A DNA stretch of 64,000 nt, taken from positions 434,001 through 498,000 of the forward strand of contig JBBJMP010000002.1 in the NCBI GenBank assembly GCA_037718865.1, given 5' to 3'. Shown here piece after piece: positions 43,701 to 51,046 of this stretch (positions within the stretch are counted from its first letter, which is position 1; each line of letters starts with the position of its first letter). The translations under genes and the position numbers were made by a program. This DNA is from JADCRZ01 sp037718865. GTDB taxonomy: Bacteria; Bacteroidota; Bacteroidia; Chitinophagales; Chitinophagaceae. The notes beneath the pieces were generated by a model, which saw nothing but the letters and a program-made list of their open reading frames with translations, searched no databases and was not told the DNA's origin.

Positions 43701-44154
43701 GTGAAAAGGCACCCAGCGGAATACCATCGAAACGGATCATCAACACGTTTGTCCATTCATAAACGACGTTGCGCTCCAGGCGAACCGGTTTAGGCGTAAG
43801 ATTTTTAAGCGCCGTTGAGAACTTTTCGGTATTTAGTTTTACGGCAACCACTTCAAGGGCGGCCAGTTCCGGTTTTATTTTATGTAAAGCCAGCAAGCTT
43901 AGCAGCGCCCGCCACTCCTGGATGCACCTTTTTTTCAGGGGGTGTTTTGAATGGTCTCTTATGGCAGACTGAAACAACAGGGGCCTTGCCCAGATATCGG
44001 GGATCGAGGATACGCCTTTTGTAAGTGATTGTTCGTCAATTAAAATCCCGTCGCTGATGCCAAGAATAATTTTCTTATCATTATTAAACCAGAGGGCGTT
44101 CTGGCTGGGGACGGAAATGTTAGCATCAAGCTCCGGAAGAAAGAAATGTGCCAT
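40711..44154 (-). CDS. 1147-aa protein with actin/Hsp70-fold ATPase core (SrfB-like)
   Basis: The ATPase core begins far inside the protein. Phosphate loop 1 is GIDFGTSNTNVY at residues 566-577 and phosphate loop 2 is LDVGGGTTDISIW at ~791-803, both typical for actin/Hsp70-fold ATPases. Between and after them are helical inserts (FLESLLFLLLIEVVKNGVAQ). The first ~560 residues have no family I recognise and look like an alpha/beta regulatory or substrate region (FLPELDANISVPSQNALWFN near the start). Length and internal core recall the SrfB group of large actin-like proteins, but this is weak. The gene is between the tubulin-like gene (14 bp) and the DnaK-like gene (2 bp). Confidence 0.8.
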   Translation of the reverse strand: MAHFFLPELDANISVPSQNALWFNNDKKIILGISDGILIDEQSLTKGVSSIPDIWARPLLFQSAIRDHSKHPLKKRCIQEWRALLSLLALHKIKPELAALEVVAVKLNTEKFSTALKNLTPKPVRLERNVVYEWTNVLMIRFDGIPLGAFSPSTLVYAGVDYNKKLKDKPFPFKDKDGFLAPPEKKEDGLEYMGEWLYSLQKNLYQLFYSDQENPDHEVTGNLNELISTWLKEIRITLGVKENDPINVKTHKVSEDRIDVKGLTPFLNDYKIYERLLHPLRRDESVKGDLLISDILLQSSRSKQLKIAVITEKLLSEQVNIWNEIRPKSLGDNAKVIIERFFNEGSGTQINTVDIGEEGGLWIRPEIYFLSNKLLRAKEGYILNQAEEELNIGAKYILPFKKEILDFFSPTEIREILAPVCRDDSGMVKFSFTLPIGNSMHKIERTYKQKATQPSEGEIVETDVPIIEIFPDYLGKSWRRYYLFQGNAESFFVNPILEQKRTITDYRERDFKDSDTAQKVRIFEIIGDHCFPEAAEITNEKKVSLGLILISKKENTQGLKHNWTLGIDFGTSNTNVYKNRGAADTAERWCYEFPNYYRSLTLSDPVLRDSILEEYFFPTRKVSLPIPSTLKIYNLARRNSMVLDYFIYYPIKYKFPENVLSDIKWDGAGERKTEYFLESLLFLLLIEVVKNGVAQVQLACSYPKAFSQTNISVFQSEWEDVFNKLLKSDDNNVNRILDMHSGRVEDNEKKIIIKKPVFKTEGIAAGEYFASELTIPKIEERANKEIAAICLDVGGGTTDISIWYFNSIEFDSSVILAGRQLSNLLQINNRVRELLFSKEAAIALEEKKNESSYFSARLNLVLKNEEENVQKMLVKHANNKDIQWLRQIIALEFGALSFYAAEVCVSTNEKVGGLLTRISNDGIHLHWGGNAAKLINWIDFGRYNRDGIASKILNAMFYNCLNDKTLDKRAVKPKALLQLQSPGHKSEASGGLVVMDLEKGNGHGSGVLSPDAEPDYNMPDESDMEQKFYTGIVCGENIELTDRKVLFFEPIVNNDLYDQNNRTKFKTTTLERLVRFVEVLNFFGIKNGLFTEDAKIVLGETEKRIIRDGVMKEFIKMQSLKESQRLIEPVFIIEIKLLLEIIKSKMN

Positions 44155-44168
44155 GCTGATTGTTGATT

Positions 44169-45752
44169 TTAATTGACATTGTAATTCGCTTTACAATATT
44201 TTATTGCGGCCTCGTAAAAAATATTGAGGTACTTGCTGGAAGCATCGGTAATTTTTTTATCGAGAACAACAGCATTCAGACCATTTGCTATAAAGTCGTT
44301 GAAATCCCTGCCTTTATTGCTCCCCTCGCTTTTTAGCAGGTAACCGATATTCGTTTTTGTGTTATCCTGTTCGGGATCTATCAATGAAACCTTTTTGCCA
44401 GTATCCAATTCTCCTTTCACGAGCATTTTCCTGTCGATCAGTTCAACCATGCCGGAGTTATCATCCATTGCTGAAATCCAGAATAGAAAACTGTTTGCAA
44501 AGGTTTCAAAATCGTCAAGCGCTTCTTTACTCTGGCCCAGACGGGGATCTTTTAGTTTATCTTTTTCGTCCCTTTGATTAAACTTGAAGTAATCGACATA
44601 CCAGGCTTCTTTTAATTCCCTGTGATTGGCTGCAAGTATTCTTTTGCCGTAAGTAAGAAAAGAATAACAGAAGACGGTCATCCTGGTGACCAGGGATTTC
44701 AATTCCATTTGTTTCTCCCGGATTTTCAAGGCCTCCCTGGTTACCGGTAGATCGGACCACCTTAGTTTCTCCGATTCCCTGCAGGCGGTAAAAAGCATTT
44801 GTGGTGCCGGGCCCTTGATATCAGGTTGCTCGTAAAAGTCAAATGCTGCCAGCGACGACGCCACTTCAATATAATGAGGCATGTTTAGCTGTTTCATGGC
44901 ACCAAATTCAAATTTCCCCACTTTCGGTGCTAACGAATCGCCTAAAAAATAGATCTGGTCAAAGCCAAGGTCCTTCTCTTCATAGTATTGAAGCGCCGCT
45001 TTGGTAGCAATCGGAAAATCTTTGGTTGTGACAAACATTTCCTTTTCGGTCCTGGAAGTATCCGCATTCAATTCGAAGCTGAAATAGGGTAAAACCAGGG
45101 CACCGCCAAGAAGTATCTGGCTTAAGTTATCCTCAATTTTGGCCAGCTTATGAAATTTCAGGATCTGTTTAGAGCCCAGGGTTGGAAAACCGGCAGCACC
45201 TGTGCCGCCAAATACCGATCCCACCAGGAACACGCGGATATCATTCGCCCTTTTATTATTGGCCAGGTCGTCAAACAACAACTTAAACGGATACTCATTA
45301 TACGGGATGTCTGCCATTACCACTGCCCCTATAGAAGGATGCCCCCTGAACCCCATGTCGAGCGTAGTGTTCAATTCATCATGTGTAAACAGAACAGACG
45401 CAAAGTCGGCCAGCTCGGGATTATTTTGCGGCATGTTCTTGAAATTGATAAAATTGGCGAGCGTTGCGCCCTTGTCCGGAAAGATGCCCCAGACCAGACC
45501 CTTTTCATCGGGAGGTATTTTTATATCTGTGTTAAAAATACTGGAGCCCGCCTGTTTTTGCAGTTGCTTCCTGCACTTGATATAATTGGTGATCAGGCTT
45601 TTTGTCCTGCTCAGGTTTCCGTTTCCCGAATCCGGGTCCACCAGGAAAATGGAAAGTTCATCAGGTCCAAATCCTGCGGCACAAAGGTGTACAGCCGCTT
45701 CAATGACCCTTGCCCCTGTTCCCCCTATTCCTATCAGATAGTTCTTCGGCAT
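44169..45752 (-). CDS. Tubulin/FtsZ-superfamily-like GTPase (Tubulin_2 type)
   Basis: A 527-aa protein. The N-terminus NYLIGIGGTGARVIEAAVHL is a Rossmann-type G-box as in FtsZ (GIGGxG), followed by IFLVDPDSGNGNLSRT at the second strand. The tubulin signature loop appears as FLVGSVFGGTGAAGFPTLGS (residues ~175-194), a variant of GGGTGSG. The middle has GHPSIGAVVMADIP; the C-terminal half is helical with no FtsZ tail. It most likely binds GTP and may polymerise or act as a switch; both are inferred from the fold. It is the third gene of the operon, with 15-bp and 14-bp gaps to its neighbours. Confidence 0.8.
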   Translation of the reverse strand: MPKNYLIGIGGTGARVIEAAVHLCAAGFGPDELSIFLVDPDSGNGNLSRTKSLITNYIKCRKQLQKQAGSSIFNTDIKIPPDEKGLVWGIFPDKGATLANFINFKNMPQNNPELADFASVLFTHDELNTTLDMGFRGHPSIGAVVMADIPYNEYPFKLLFDDLANNKRANDIRVFLVGSVFGGTGAAGFPTLGSKQILKFHKLAKIEDNLSQILLGGALVLPYFSFELNADTSRTEKEMFVTTKDFPIATKAALQYYEEKDLGFDQIYFLGDSLAPKVGKFEFGAMKQLNMPHYIEVASSLAAFDFYEQPDIKGPAPQMLFTACRESEKLRWSDLPVTREALKIREKQMELKSLVTRMTVFCYSFLTYGKRILAANHRELKEAWYVDYFKFNQRDEKDKLKDPRLGQSKEALDDFETFANSFLFWISAMDDNSGMVELIDRKMLVKGELDTGKKVSLIDPEQDNTKTNIGYLLKSEGSNKGRDFNDFIANGLNAVVLDKKITDASSKYLNIFYEAAIKYCKANYNVN

Positions 45753-45767
45753 AGCGTTTATTTGTTG

Positions 45768-46226
45768 TTATTTGAAGAGTGGGATGTATTGAACCGTTCT
45801 CGGAGACATCAGGAAGGTGCAGAGCCAGTAAAAAAACCAGGTATGTAATGACATGAGTGCGAATGCAATTAACCAGTCAGCAGTAGCAACGCCTTCAGTC
45901 AGATATAATGCTATCAGCACAAATAAAATGGCCACCGAAGCGATGATTTGGAGGATGAAAGAGATCATCCATACTTTTTTCGCCTTATTCAGTTCAGCTG
46001 CTGTTGAATCCAGACTGCCATAATAATACCAGTATATCGTATTCAAAATGCCTATAGCTGCGGCGATGCCAAGCATAATCCTTAAATGAGACAGGAACTG
46101 GTCAGGGGTTGATGTGTTCAGTATCAATGATTCACTAAATGTTCCACCATAGAAGACAGCGGTAATTACCCATAACACCACACCCAGCGCAACAGTGATC
46201 AGGTAATTCAACGGACTCTTATTCAT
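45768..46226 (-). CDS. Small four-helix membrane protein of the Hsp70/tubulin operon
   Basis: A 152-aa protein with four hydrophobic segments (NYLITVALGVVLWVITAVFY, MLGIAAAIGILNTIYWYYYG, VWMISFILQIIASVAILFVL, WLIAFALMSLHTWFFYWLC). The amphipathic loop between the second and third (SLDSTAAELNKAKK) is the only polar part. No known family is recognised. It lies 5 bp after the vWA-like lipoprotein gene and 15 bp before the tubulin-like gene, so it is probably the inner-membrane partner of one or both. Both flanking gaps make translational coupling likely. Confidence 0.75.
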   Translation of the reverse strand: MNKSPLNYLITVALGVVLWVITAVFYGGTFSESLILNTSTPDQFLSHLRIMLGIAAAIGILNTIYWYYYGSLDSTAAELNKAKKVWMISFILQIIASVAILFVLIALYLTEGVATADWLIAFALMSLHTWFFYWLCTFLMSPRTVQYIPLFK

Positions 46227-46231
46227 AGTGA

Positions 46232-47515
46232 TTAACGTTTATAAATGTTAAGGTAGATCTTGCCAATGTAAGTAGGCGAAACGGTGGCGTTCGCTACCAG
46301 CAAGGTGGAAGAAAGCTTTTCCAGGTTATATGTTTTAGCGGCCGTTATGGTATTGGGAACGGGATTGTCCGTAGAGAAGTCCCTGATCCATTTGGGCGTT
46401 AACAGGCCATTCAGCTGGTTTGCCTTCAGGTAGATAACATAGGAGAAATTACCAGGTTCATCCTCATTGTTTAAGACAATAGTGGCAGTCAGCTTATCCC
46501 CTGTTCGTTGCAGATCCGTTACGGAAATATCGCTTGTCGTTGAGCTGTCGCCGGCAGCCTTATCCGTGCCTTTCATAGATTTTTTGAATACAACAGGTTC
46601 AATATCCTTTGCCGAGAAATCGGCGCAGCGCGTATTTCGGTTCAGCATGATTTCCAGGTTGAAACGAGGTGTCTCTTTGCCTTCTTTTTTTAATGTAAAG
46701 TCAAACACGTTTTTAATGCCGCGCTGCGCTTTGTTTACCAGGGACCTTGAAGTGGCTGATTTTACCAACTTCGCTTCATATGACTTGATGATGTGGTTCG
46801 AGAATACCAGGAACTGTTCTTCTTTGACAAAGGGTTTTGTTTTCAGGGCTTCAAACAGCAGTTCCATATTATATTGGTTCCCAAAGATAATGGCATAAAA
46901 CGGCCTTTCTTTCGAGTCAAGGTCATATCCCCTGGGGTAATTAGGAACATCATATACTTTTCCTTTAAAATCGCTTTTAACTCCTGCAATGCCTACGACC
47001 ACTCCTCTTGCAAAACATTTTTCCTTGAATCGTTCAACCATGATGTTTACATCCCCTTCATCCTGGAACAGGTCGGTAACAAGTACGCTTAACCGTTTGG
47101 GATCCGTACGGTTCACCACACTGTCGATGAATGTTTTTAAATAGACACCCTTTTCCCGGTAAAAAGTCAGGTTATTTTTGGCGGACAGGAATTCCGTTCT
47201 GTCAACAGGTCTGATGATCTGGCCGAATTTAAAGAATGCAGGATCTGCTTTTCTCCATGCAGACAATGCGCTTGCTTCCAGCTGATCGATAAACTGGCTG
47301 TAATGGGAAGCATTGCTTACAGCAAACCCTTCCATAGATGTTGTAGCGTCGACGTAAACGTCCATATTGATCTGGTCGGACTTTGCCGGCGGGACACCTA
47401 CTACGTCCTTGTCGGTATATTCCCACGTTACTTCTTTAAACCCTGGTTTGCAGGTCACGAGCAGGATAAGCATAGGAATACAGATCAATAATTTTCTGGT
47501 CATACTGTCATTCAT
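46232..47515 (-). CDS. vWA-like lipoprotein, first gene of the Hsp70/tubulin operon
   Basis: A 427-aa exported protein. The signal ends in a lipobox (PMLILLVTCKPG), so Cys22 should be acylated; ATG at codon 5 is an alternative start. Residues ~48-230 resemble a von Willebrand A domain: INMDVYVDATTSMEGF supplies a MIDAS-like D-x-T-x-S (Asp56, Thr58, Ser60) and RLSVLVTDLFQDEGDVNIM a later acidic position. The last ~150 residues look like beta-sandwich modules (LTATIVLNNEDEPGNFSYVI). It would sit in the periplasm, metal-dependently binding a protein ligand. A promoter-like element lies 56-85 bp upstream, making this the operon start. Confidence 0.8.
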   Translation of the reverse strand: MNDSMTRKLLICIPMLILLVTCKPGFKEVTWEYTDKDVVGVPPAKSDQINMDVYVDATTSMEGFAVSNASHYSQFIDQLEASALSAWRKADPAFFKFGQIIRPVDRTEFLSAKNNLTFYREKGVYLKTFIDSVVNRTDPKRLSVLVTDLFQDEGDVNIMVERFKEKCFARGVVVGIAGVKSDFKGKVYDVPNYPRGYDLDSKERPFYAIIFGNQYNMELLFEALKTKPFVKEEQFLVFSNHIIKSYEAKLVKSATSRSLVNKAQRGIKNVFDFTLKKEGKETPRFNLEIMLNRNTRCADFSAKDIEPVVFKKSMKGTDKAAGDSSTTSDISVTDLQRTGDKLTATIVLNNEDEPGNFSYVIYLKANQLNGLLTPKWIRDFSTDNPVPNTITAAKTYNLEKLSSTLLVANATVSPTYIGKIYLNIYKR

Positions 47516-47570
47516 ATTGAAAAATTATATACCCGATTGCAGCACAAGCAATTAAGACGAACCTGTTTCA

Positions 47571-47600
47571 TAAATATACAAACCTTTTGAACCTAGACAA
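47571..47600 (-). promoter_or_regulatory. Candidate promoter of the Hsp70/tubulin operon
   Basis: On the minus strand TTG (47600-47598) is followed after 19 bases by TATATTTA (47578-47571), close to the Bacteroidota housekeeping pattern TTG-N19-TAnnTTTG (one mismatch). It lies about 56 bp before the ATG of the vWA-like gene, with the expected orientation, so a leader of about 45-50 nt is predicted. The match is short; treat as a hypothesis. Confidence 0.45.
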
Positions 47601-47921
47601 GTAATTCTCCGCGAACATTTTGGTATTGGGTATTTTGAGTGATAGGTGGTGAAGGAGTGCATCATTACATGCAATTCTGAGAAATAATAAGTTCCAAATC
47701 GTATGCACAGCAAACTGCAAATTTATTTACATTAATTATAGATTGTCCTATATTTATATGGTAAAACTGCTGTATATGAAACCAAAACTTACCCCCTTTC
47801 TTATACTTCTATTGTAGTAAAATTCCCGACAGTAAGTAAAACAATGTTGATTGGCTAAGCAATGTATAATGTTATAATAGACACTCCTGATATTACTCGT
47901 TTAAACCCATAAAAGCTGCAT
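47601..47921. other. Divergent intergenic region
   Basis: About 320 bp of A/T-rich sequence remain between the minus-strand operon promoter and the plus-strand SusC start. I see no gene, tRNA or strong hairpin. It must carry the promoter of the second SusC/SusD locus; TATATTTATATGG near 47752 and TATAATGTTATAATAG near 47867 are A/T-rich candidates, but neither has a convincing upstream TTG. No sigma/anti-sigma pair is close to this locus. Confidence 0.5.
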
Positions 47922-49208
47922 ATGAAATGTAAGATCGGCACTTTGTTCGCTATGCTTTTTATGTTATGTTTCTTTCACGAAACAATAGCACAAAGTATAC
48001 AGGTTACCGGCAAAGTAACAAGAAAAACCTCCGGAGAGCCGTTGGCAGGCGCCTCTGTCAGACTCAAAGGAACGAATACATTCGCAACAACGAATGAAGC
48101 AGGAATTTACACGATTTCATTACCGCAGGGTGGCGGATCAATAGTTGTATCTTATACAGGTATGACTGATCAGGAAATAGCTGCTCAAAATGCCGGAGAG
48201 GTAAATTTCATACTGGCTGAAGCAGTAACAGGGGCTTTGAATGAAGTTGTAGTAGTTGGTTACGGTCAGCAAAGAAGAGCCAATGTCACCGGCGCCATCG
48301 CTACTGTAAGTAGTAAGGAATTGGTTCAGGCTCCCGTTTCGGATCTAAGTAACGCCTTGCAAGGACGTGTACCAGGCATTATTACTAAGCAGGGTTCAGG
48401 AGAACCGGGAAGAGATGGGGCAGCCATTTTCATAAGAGGTAATTCAACATTTGGAGCCAGTATGGAACCGTTATTTGTAGTAGACGGAATTGTCCGCGCC
48501 TACAGAGACTTTTCTCAATTAGATCCGAATGAAGTTGAATCTGTAAGTATATTAAAAGATGCTTCTTCAGCTGCCATTTTTGGAGTGAAGGGTGCAAACG
48601 GAGTTGTATTGGTTACTACAAAAAGGGGAAGATCGGGTAAGATCACGGCCGGTTATTCTTTCAACTATGGCTTTCAGAAAGTAACCAAATTTAATAATAA
48701 CCTGGGTTCTTATGAGTATACCACTTTATATAATGAGGCACTTCGGAACGATCGTTTACCGGTAGCGTTTACTAATGAGCAAATTGAAAAATTTAGAACT
48801 GGCGCTGATCCTATTCTTTATCCAAATACAAATTGGCAAAAGCTGGTTTTGGGCGGTACCGCCCCTCAAATGCAGCATAATCTTTCTTTTAATGGAGGAT
48901 CTGAAAGAGTCAGGTACTTCACTTCACTGGGATATTTCAATCAGGATGGCTTATACCCTTCATTGAATTATAAAAGGTATAATATTCGCACCAATCTTGA
49001 TCTTCAGGTTACAAAAACAACAAAAGTGACCATAGATCTCGCCGGTAGAATGGAAAAGAGAACGGCTCCAACCACAAGCATATCCGGCATCTTTGAACAC
49101 ACATTGAGAAATCCGCCAACTATACCAGCTAAATACCCCGACGTTGGCTATGCACAAGTAGGTTCATACGTAAATACATTGAGGTCGATCGATCCGGCAG
49201 CAGGTTAG
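47922..49208 (+). CDS. SusC/RagA TonB-dependent transporter, N-terminal fragment (frameshifted gene)
   Basis: This frame encodes the first 428 residues of a SusC-type receptor: signal peptide ending HETIAQ, carboxypeptidase-regulatory-like domain (IQVTGKVTRKTSGEPLAGAS), SusC box VVVGYGQQRRANVTGAIATV, plug (FIRGNSTFGASMEPLFVVDG, ASSAAIFGVKGANGVVLVTT) and the first barrel strands. There is no STN domain, so it is not of the sigma-signalling type seen at 9.8 kb. It ends at TAG 49206-49208 right after SIDPAAG. The barrel continues in another frame, so the two pieces are one gene broken by loss of one base (a TAT/Tyr codon would restore SIDPAAGYDNSENN). Pseudogene, or sequence error. Confidence 0.88.
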   Translation: MKCKIGTLFAMLFMLCFFHETIAQSIQVTGKVTRKTSGEPLAGASVRLKGTNTFATTNEAGIYTISLPQGGGSIVVSYTGMTDQEIAAQNAGEVNFILAEAVTGALNEVVVVGYGQQRRANVTGAIATVSSKELVQAPVSDLSNALQGRVPGIITKQGSGEPGRDGAAIFIRGNSTFGASMEPLFVVDGIVRAYRDFSQLDPNEVESVSILKDASSAAIFGVKGANGVVLVTTKRGRSGKITAGYSFNYGFQKVTKFNNNLGSYEYTTLYNEALRNDRLPVAFTNEQIEKFRTGADPILYPNTNWQKLVLGGTAPQMQHNLSFNGGSERVRYFTSLGYFNQDGLYPSLNYKRYNIRTNLDLQVTKTTKVTIDLAGRMEKRTAPTTSISGIFEHTLRNPPTIPAKYPDVGYAQVGSYVNTLRSIDPAAG

Positions 49209-51025
49209 ACAACTCCGAAAACAATACACTACTTACTAATTTCCAGATCGAACAACAAATTCCATGGGTGAAAGGTTTGTCTTTAAAGGGCGTACTGGCA
49301 TATGATAAGCGATTGAATTATGGGAAGCGCTGGACTGATAACGTCTATGTTTACACAAAAAATACAACAACGGGCAACTTCGACCGGTCACCCTATCAAA
49401 ACCCAGGTTTAGCTGAAAACTATTTCCAGGAGAGTCAAACGGAAATACAGGGGCATCTAAACTACACGAATAAATTTGGCAAACACGGCGTATCGGCATT
49501 AGTGCTCCTTTTGCAACAGGAAAGACCGCAAAACCGATTTAATGCCTCAAGATCAGGATATGAATTTTCTTTGTTTGATGTATTAAGTCAGGGCCCGGCA
49601 ACAAATGCGGCGGGCACGATTACGGAAACCATTGGTGGTGGCAAAGAAAGATTTGCATTAAGAAGCGCAGCTGCACGTATTAATTATGACTACGATAATA
49701 AATATATGTTTCAAGCTAGCTTGCGCAGGGACCAATCGGAAAACTTTGCTCCGGATGTGAGAACAGGTTATTTCCCGGCATTTTCATTAGGCTGGGTTGT
49801 TTCCAACGAAGCTTTTATGGAGAGTACTTCGGGAGTACTTGATTATTTAAAATTGAAAGGATCGTGGGGTAAGTTAGGAAATGATGCTCTTGGCGAAGAT
49901 ATTCGTTTCCTATACCTTTCCCGTTATGGAACAGTAAACCAAACGTATGCTTTTGGTGGAGCTATTGTGCCAGGTTTAAATCCTACTGCTGCTAATCCAT
50001 TCGTGACCTGGGAAACTTCTACTAAAACGGATATTGGTTTGGAAGCCCGATTCCTGAAAGGGATGTTCGGGGTTGAATTCGATTTCTTCAATGAAGATAG
50101 AAACGATATTCTGGCAACACGTTTTGCCCAGATACCTGCTTCTTTCGGTGGACCGCTTCCGGCCGAAAACATTGGCGAAACAAATAACAGAGGTATTGAA
50201 CTAACGCTTACTCATGATAAAAGAGTTTCCAACAGCTTCTCCTACAACCTGAAAGGAAATCTTACACTTACCAAGAACAAAATTGAATATGCCGCTGAAG
50301 CTACAAATGTACCTGATGCTTTCAGGGTTGCGGGTCATTCTATTGCCTCCTATTACGGTTATAAGGCAATTGGCATTATCAGGGACTCGGCTACCTTAAA
50401 AGGATACGGTAAAGCAACTGCTTTCCCTGCAGGTCTTGGTGATATTATGTATGAAGATGTAAATAATGATGGTAAGATAGATAATGCAGACAGACAGTGG
50501 TTAAGCGGTGGTGCCATACCTGAGGTGGTTTATGGCATTTCCGGTGGGGTGAACTTCCGGGGTATTGAACTAAATTTTCTCTTCCAGGGGGCTACGAGAG
50601 TACATCAGCAATTAACAAACAATGCCGGCTTTGCTTTCTTTAATGGCGGCAGGGTAACAGCAGAATGGCGGGATCGATGGACATTAGATAATCCAAATGG
50701 CAAGTATCCGCGTTTATCTACTAACGCTACTGCAACAACCAATAATTATCAGATACCTGCCGGTCCGGCCTACGGACTTGGTGGCAATAGCTTTTGGATA
50801 GAAGATGCGTCTTATTTAAGGATAAAAAATGTAGAAATAGCCTACACTTTTAAACCAGCGATCTTATCAAGAATTGGTGCGAGTCAGTTAAGAGTTTATG
50901 CGACTGGTCAAAACCTGGCGACCTTTACAAAACTGCATAATGTAGACCCTGAAAATACAAACGCAAATGGTTGGTATTATCCGGTACAGGCCGTTTACAA
51001 TTTTGGCTTAAATATCCAGTTCTAA
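49208..51025 (+). CDS. SusC/RagA TonB-dependent transporter, C-terminal barrel fragment (same frameshifted gene)
   Basis: This frame carries on the SusC barrel without a start of its own: DNSENNTLLTNFQIEQQIPW, VKGLSLKGVLAYDKRLNYGK, then barrel strands to the end (SFWIEDASYLRIKNVEIAYT, PVQAVYNFGLNIQF, the usual aromatic C-terminus for outer-membrane assembly). A GTG at 49268 could be called as start by software, but the protein part before it (from base 49208) also fits the family. Joined with the upstream fragment the product would be about 1034 aa, the normal SusC length without STN. It is followed after 21 bp by the susD gene. Confidence 0.87.
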   Translation, partial: DNSENNTLLTNFQIEQQIPWVKGLSLKGVLAYDKRLNYGKRWTDNVYVYTKNTTTGNFDRSPYQNPGLAENYFQESQTEIQGHLNYTNKFGKHGVSALVLLLQQERPQNRFNASRSGYEFSLFDVLSQGPATNAAGTITETIGGGKERFALRSAAARINYDYDNKYMFQASLRRDQSENFAPDVRTGYFPAFSLGWVVSNEAFMESTSGVLDYLKLKGSWGKLGNDALGEDIRFLYLSRYGTVNQTYAFGGAIVPGLNPTAANPFVTWETSTKTDIGLEARFLKGMFGVEFDFFNEDRNDILATRFAQIPASFGGPLPAENIGETNNRGIELTLTHDKRVSNSFSYNLKGNLTLTKNKIEYAAEATNVPDAFRVAGHSIASYYGYKAIGIIRDSATLKGYGKATAFPAGLGDIMYEDVNNDGKIDNADRQWLSGGAIPEVVYGISGGVNFRGIELNFLFQGATRVHQQLTNNAGFAFFNGGRVTAEWRDRWTLDNPNGKYPRLSTNATATTNNYQIPAGPAYGLGGNSFWIEDASYLRIKNVEIAYTFKPAILSRIGASQLRVYATGQNLATFTKLHNVDPENTNANGWYYPVQAVYNFGLNIQF

Positions 51026-51046
51026 CCAACATTATTAAAAGTTTTA

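Noticed and set aside
45150..45848. Plus-strand frame of 232 codons
   Set aside because: Antisense to the tubulin-like gene, no known motifs, irregular composition; chance open frame.
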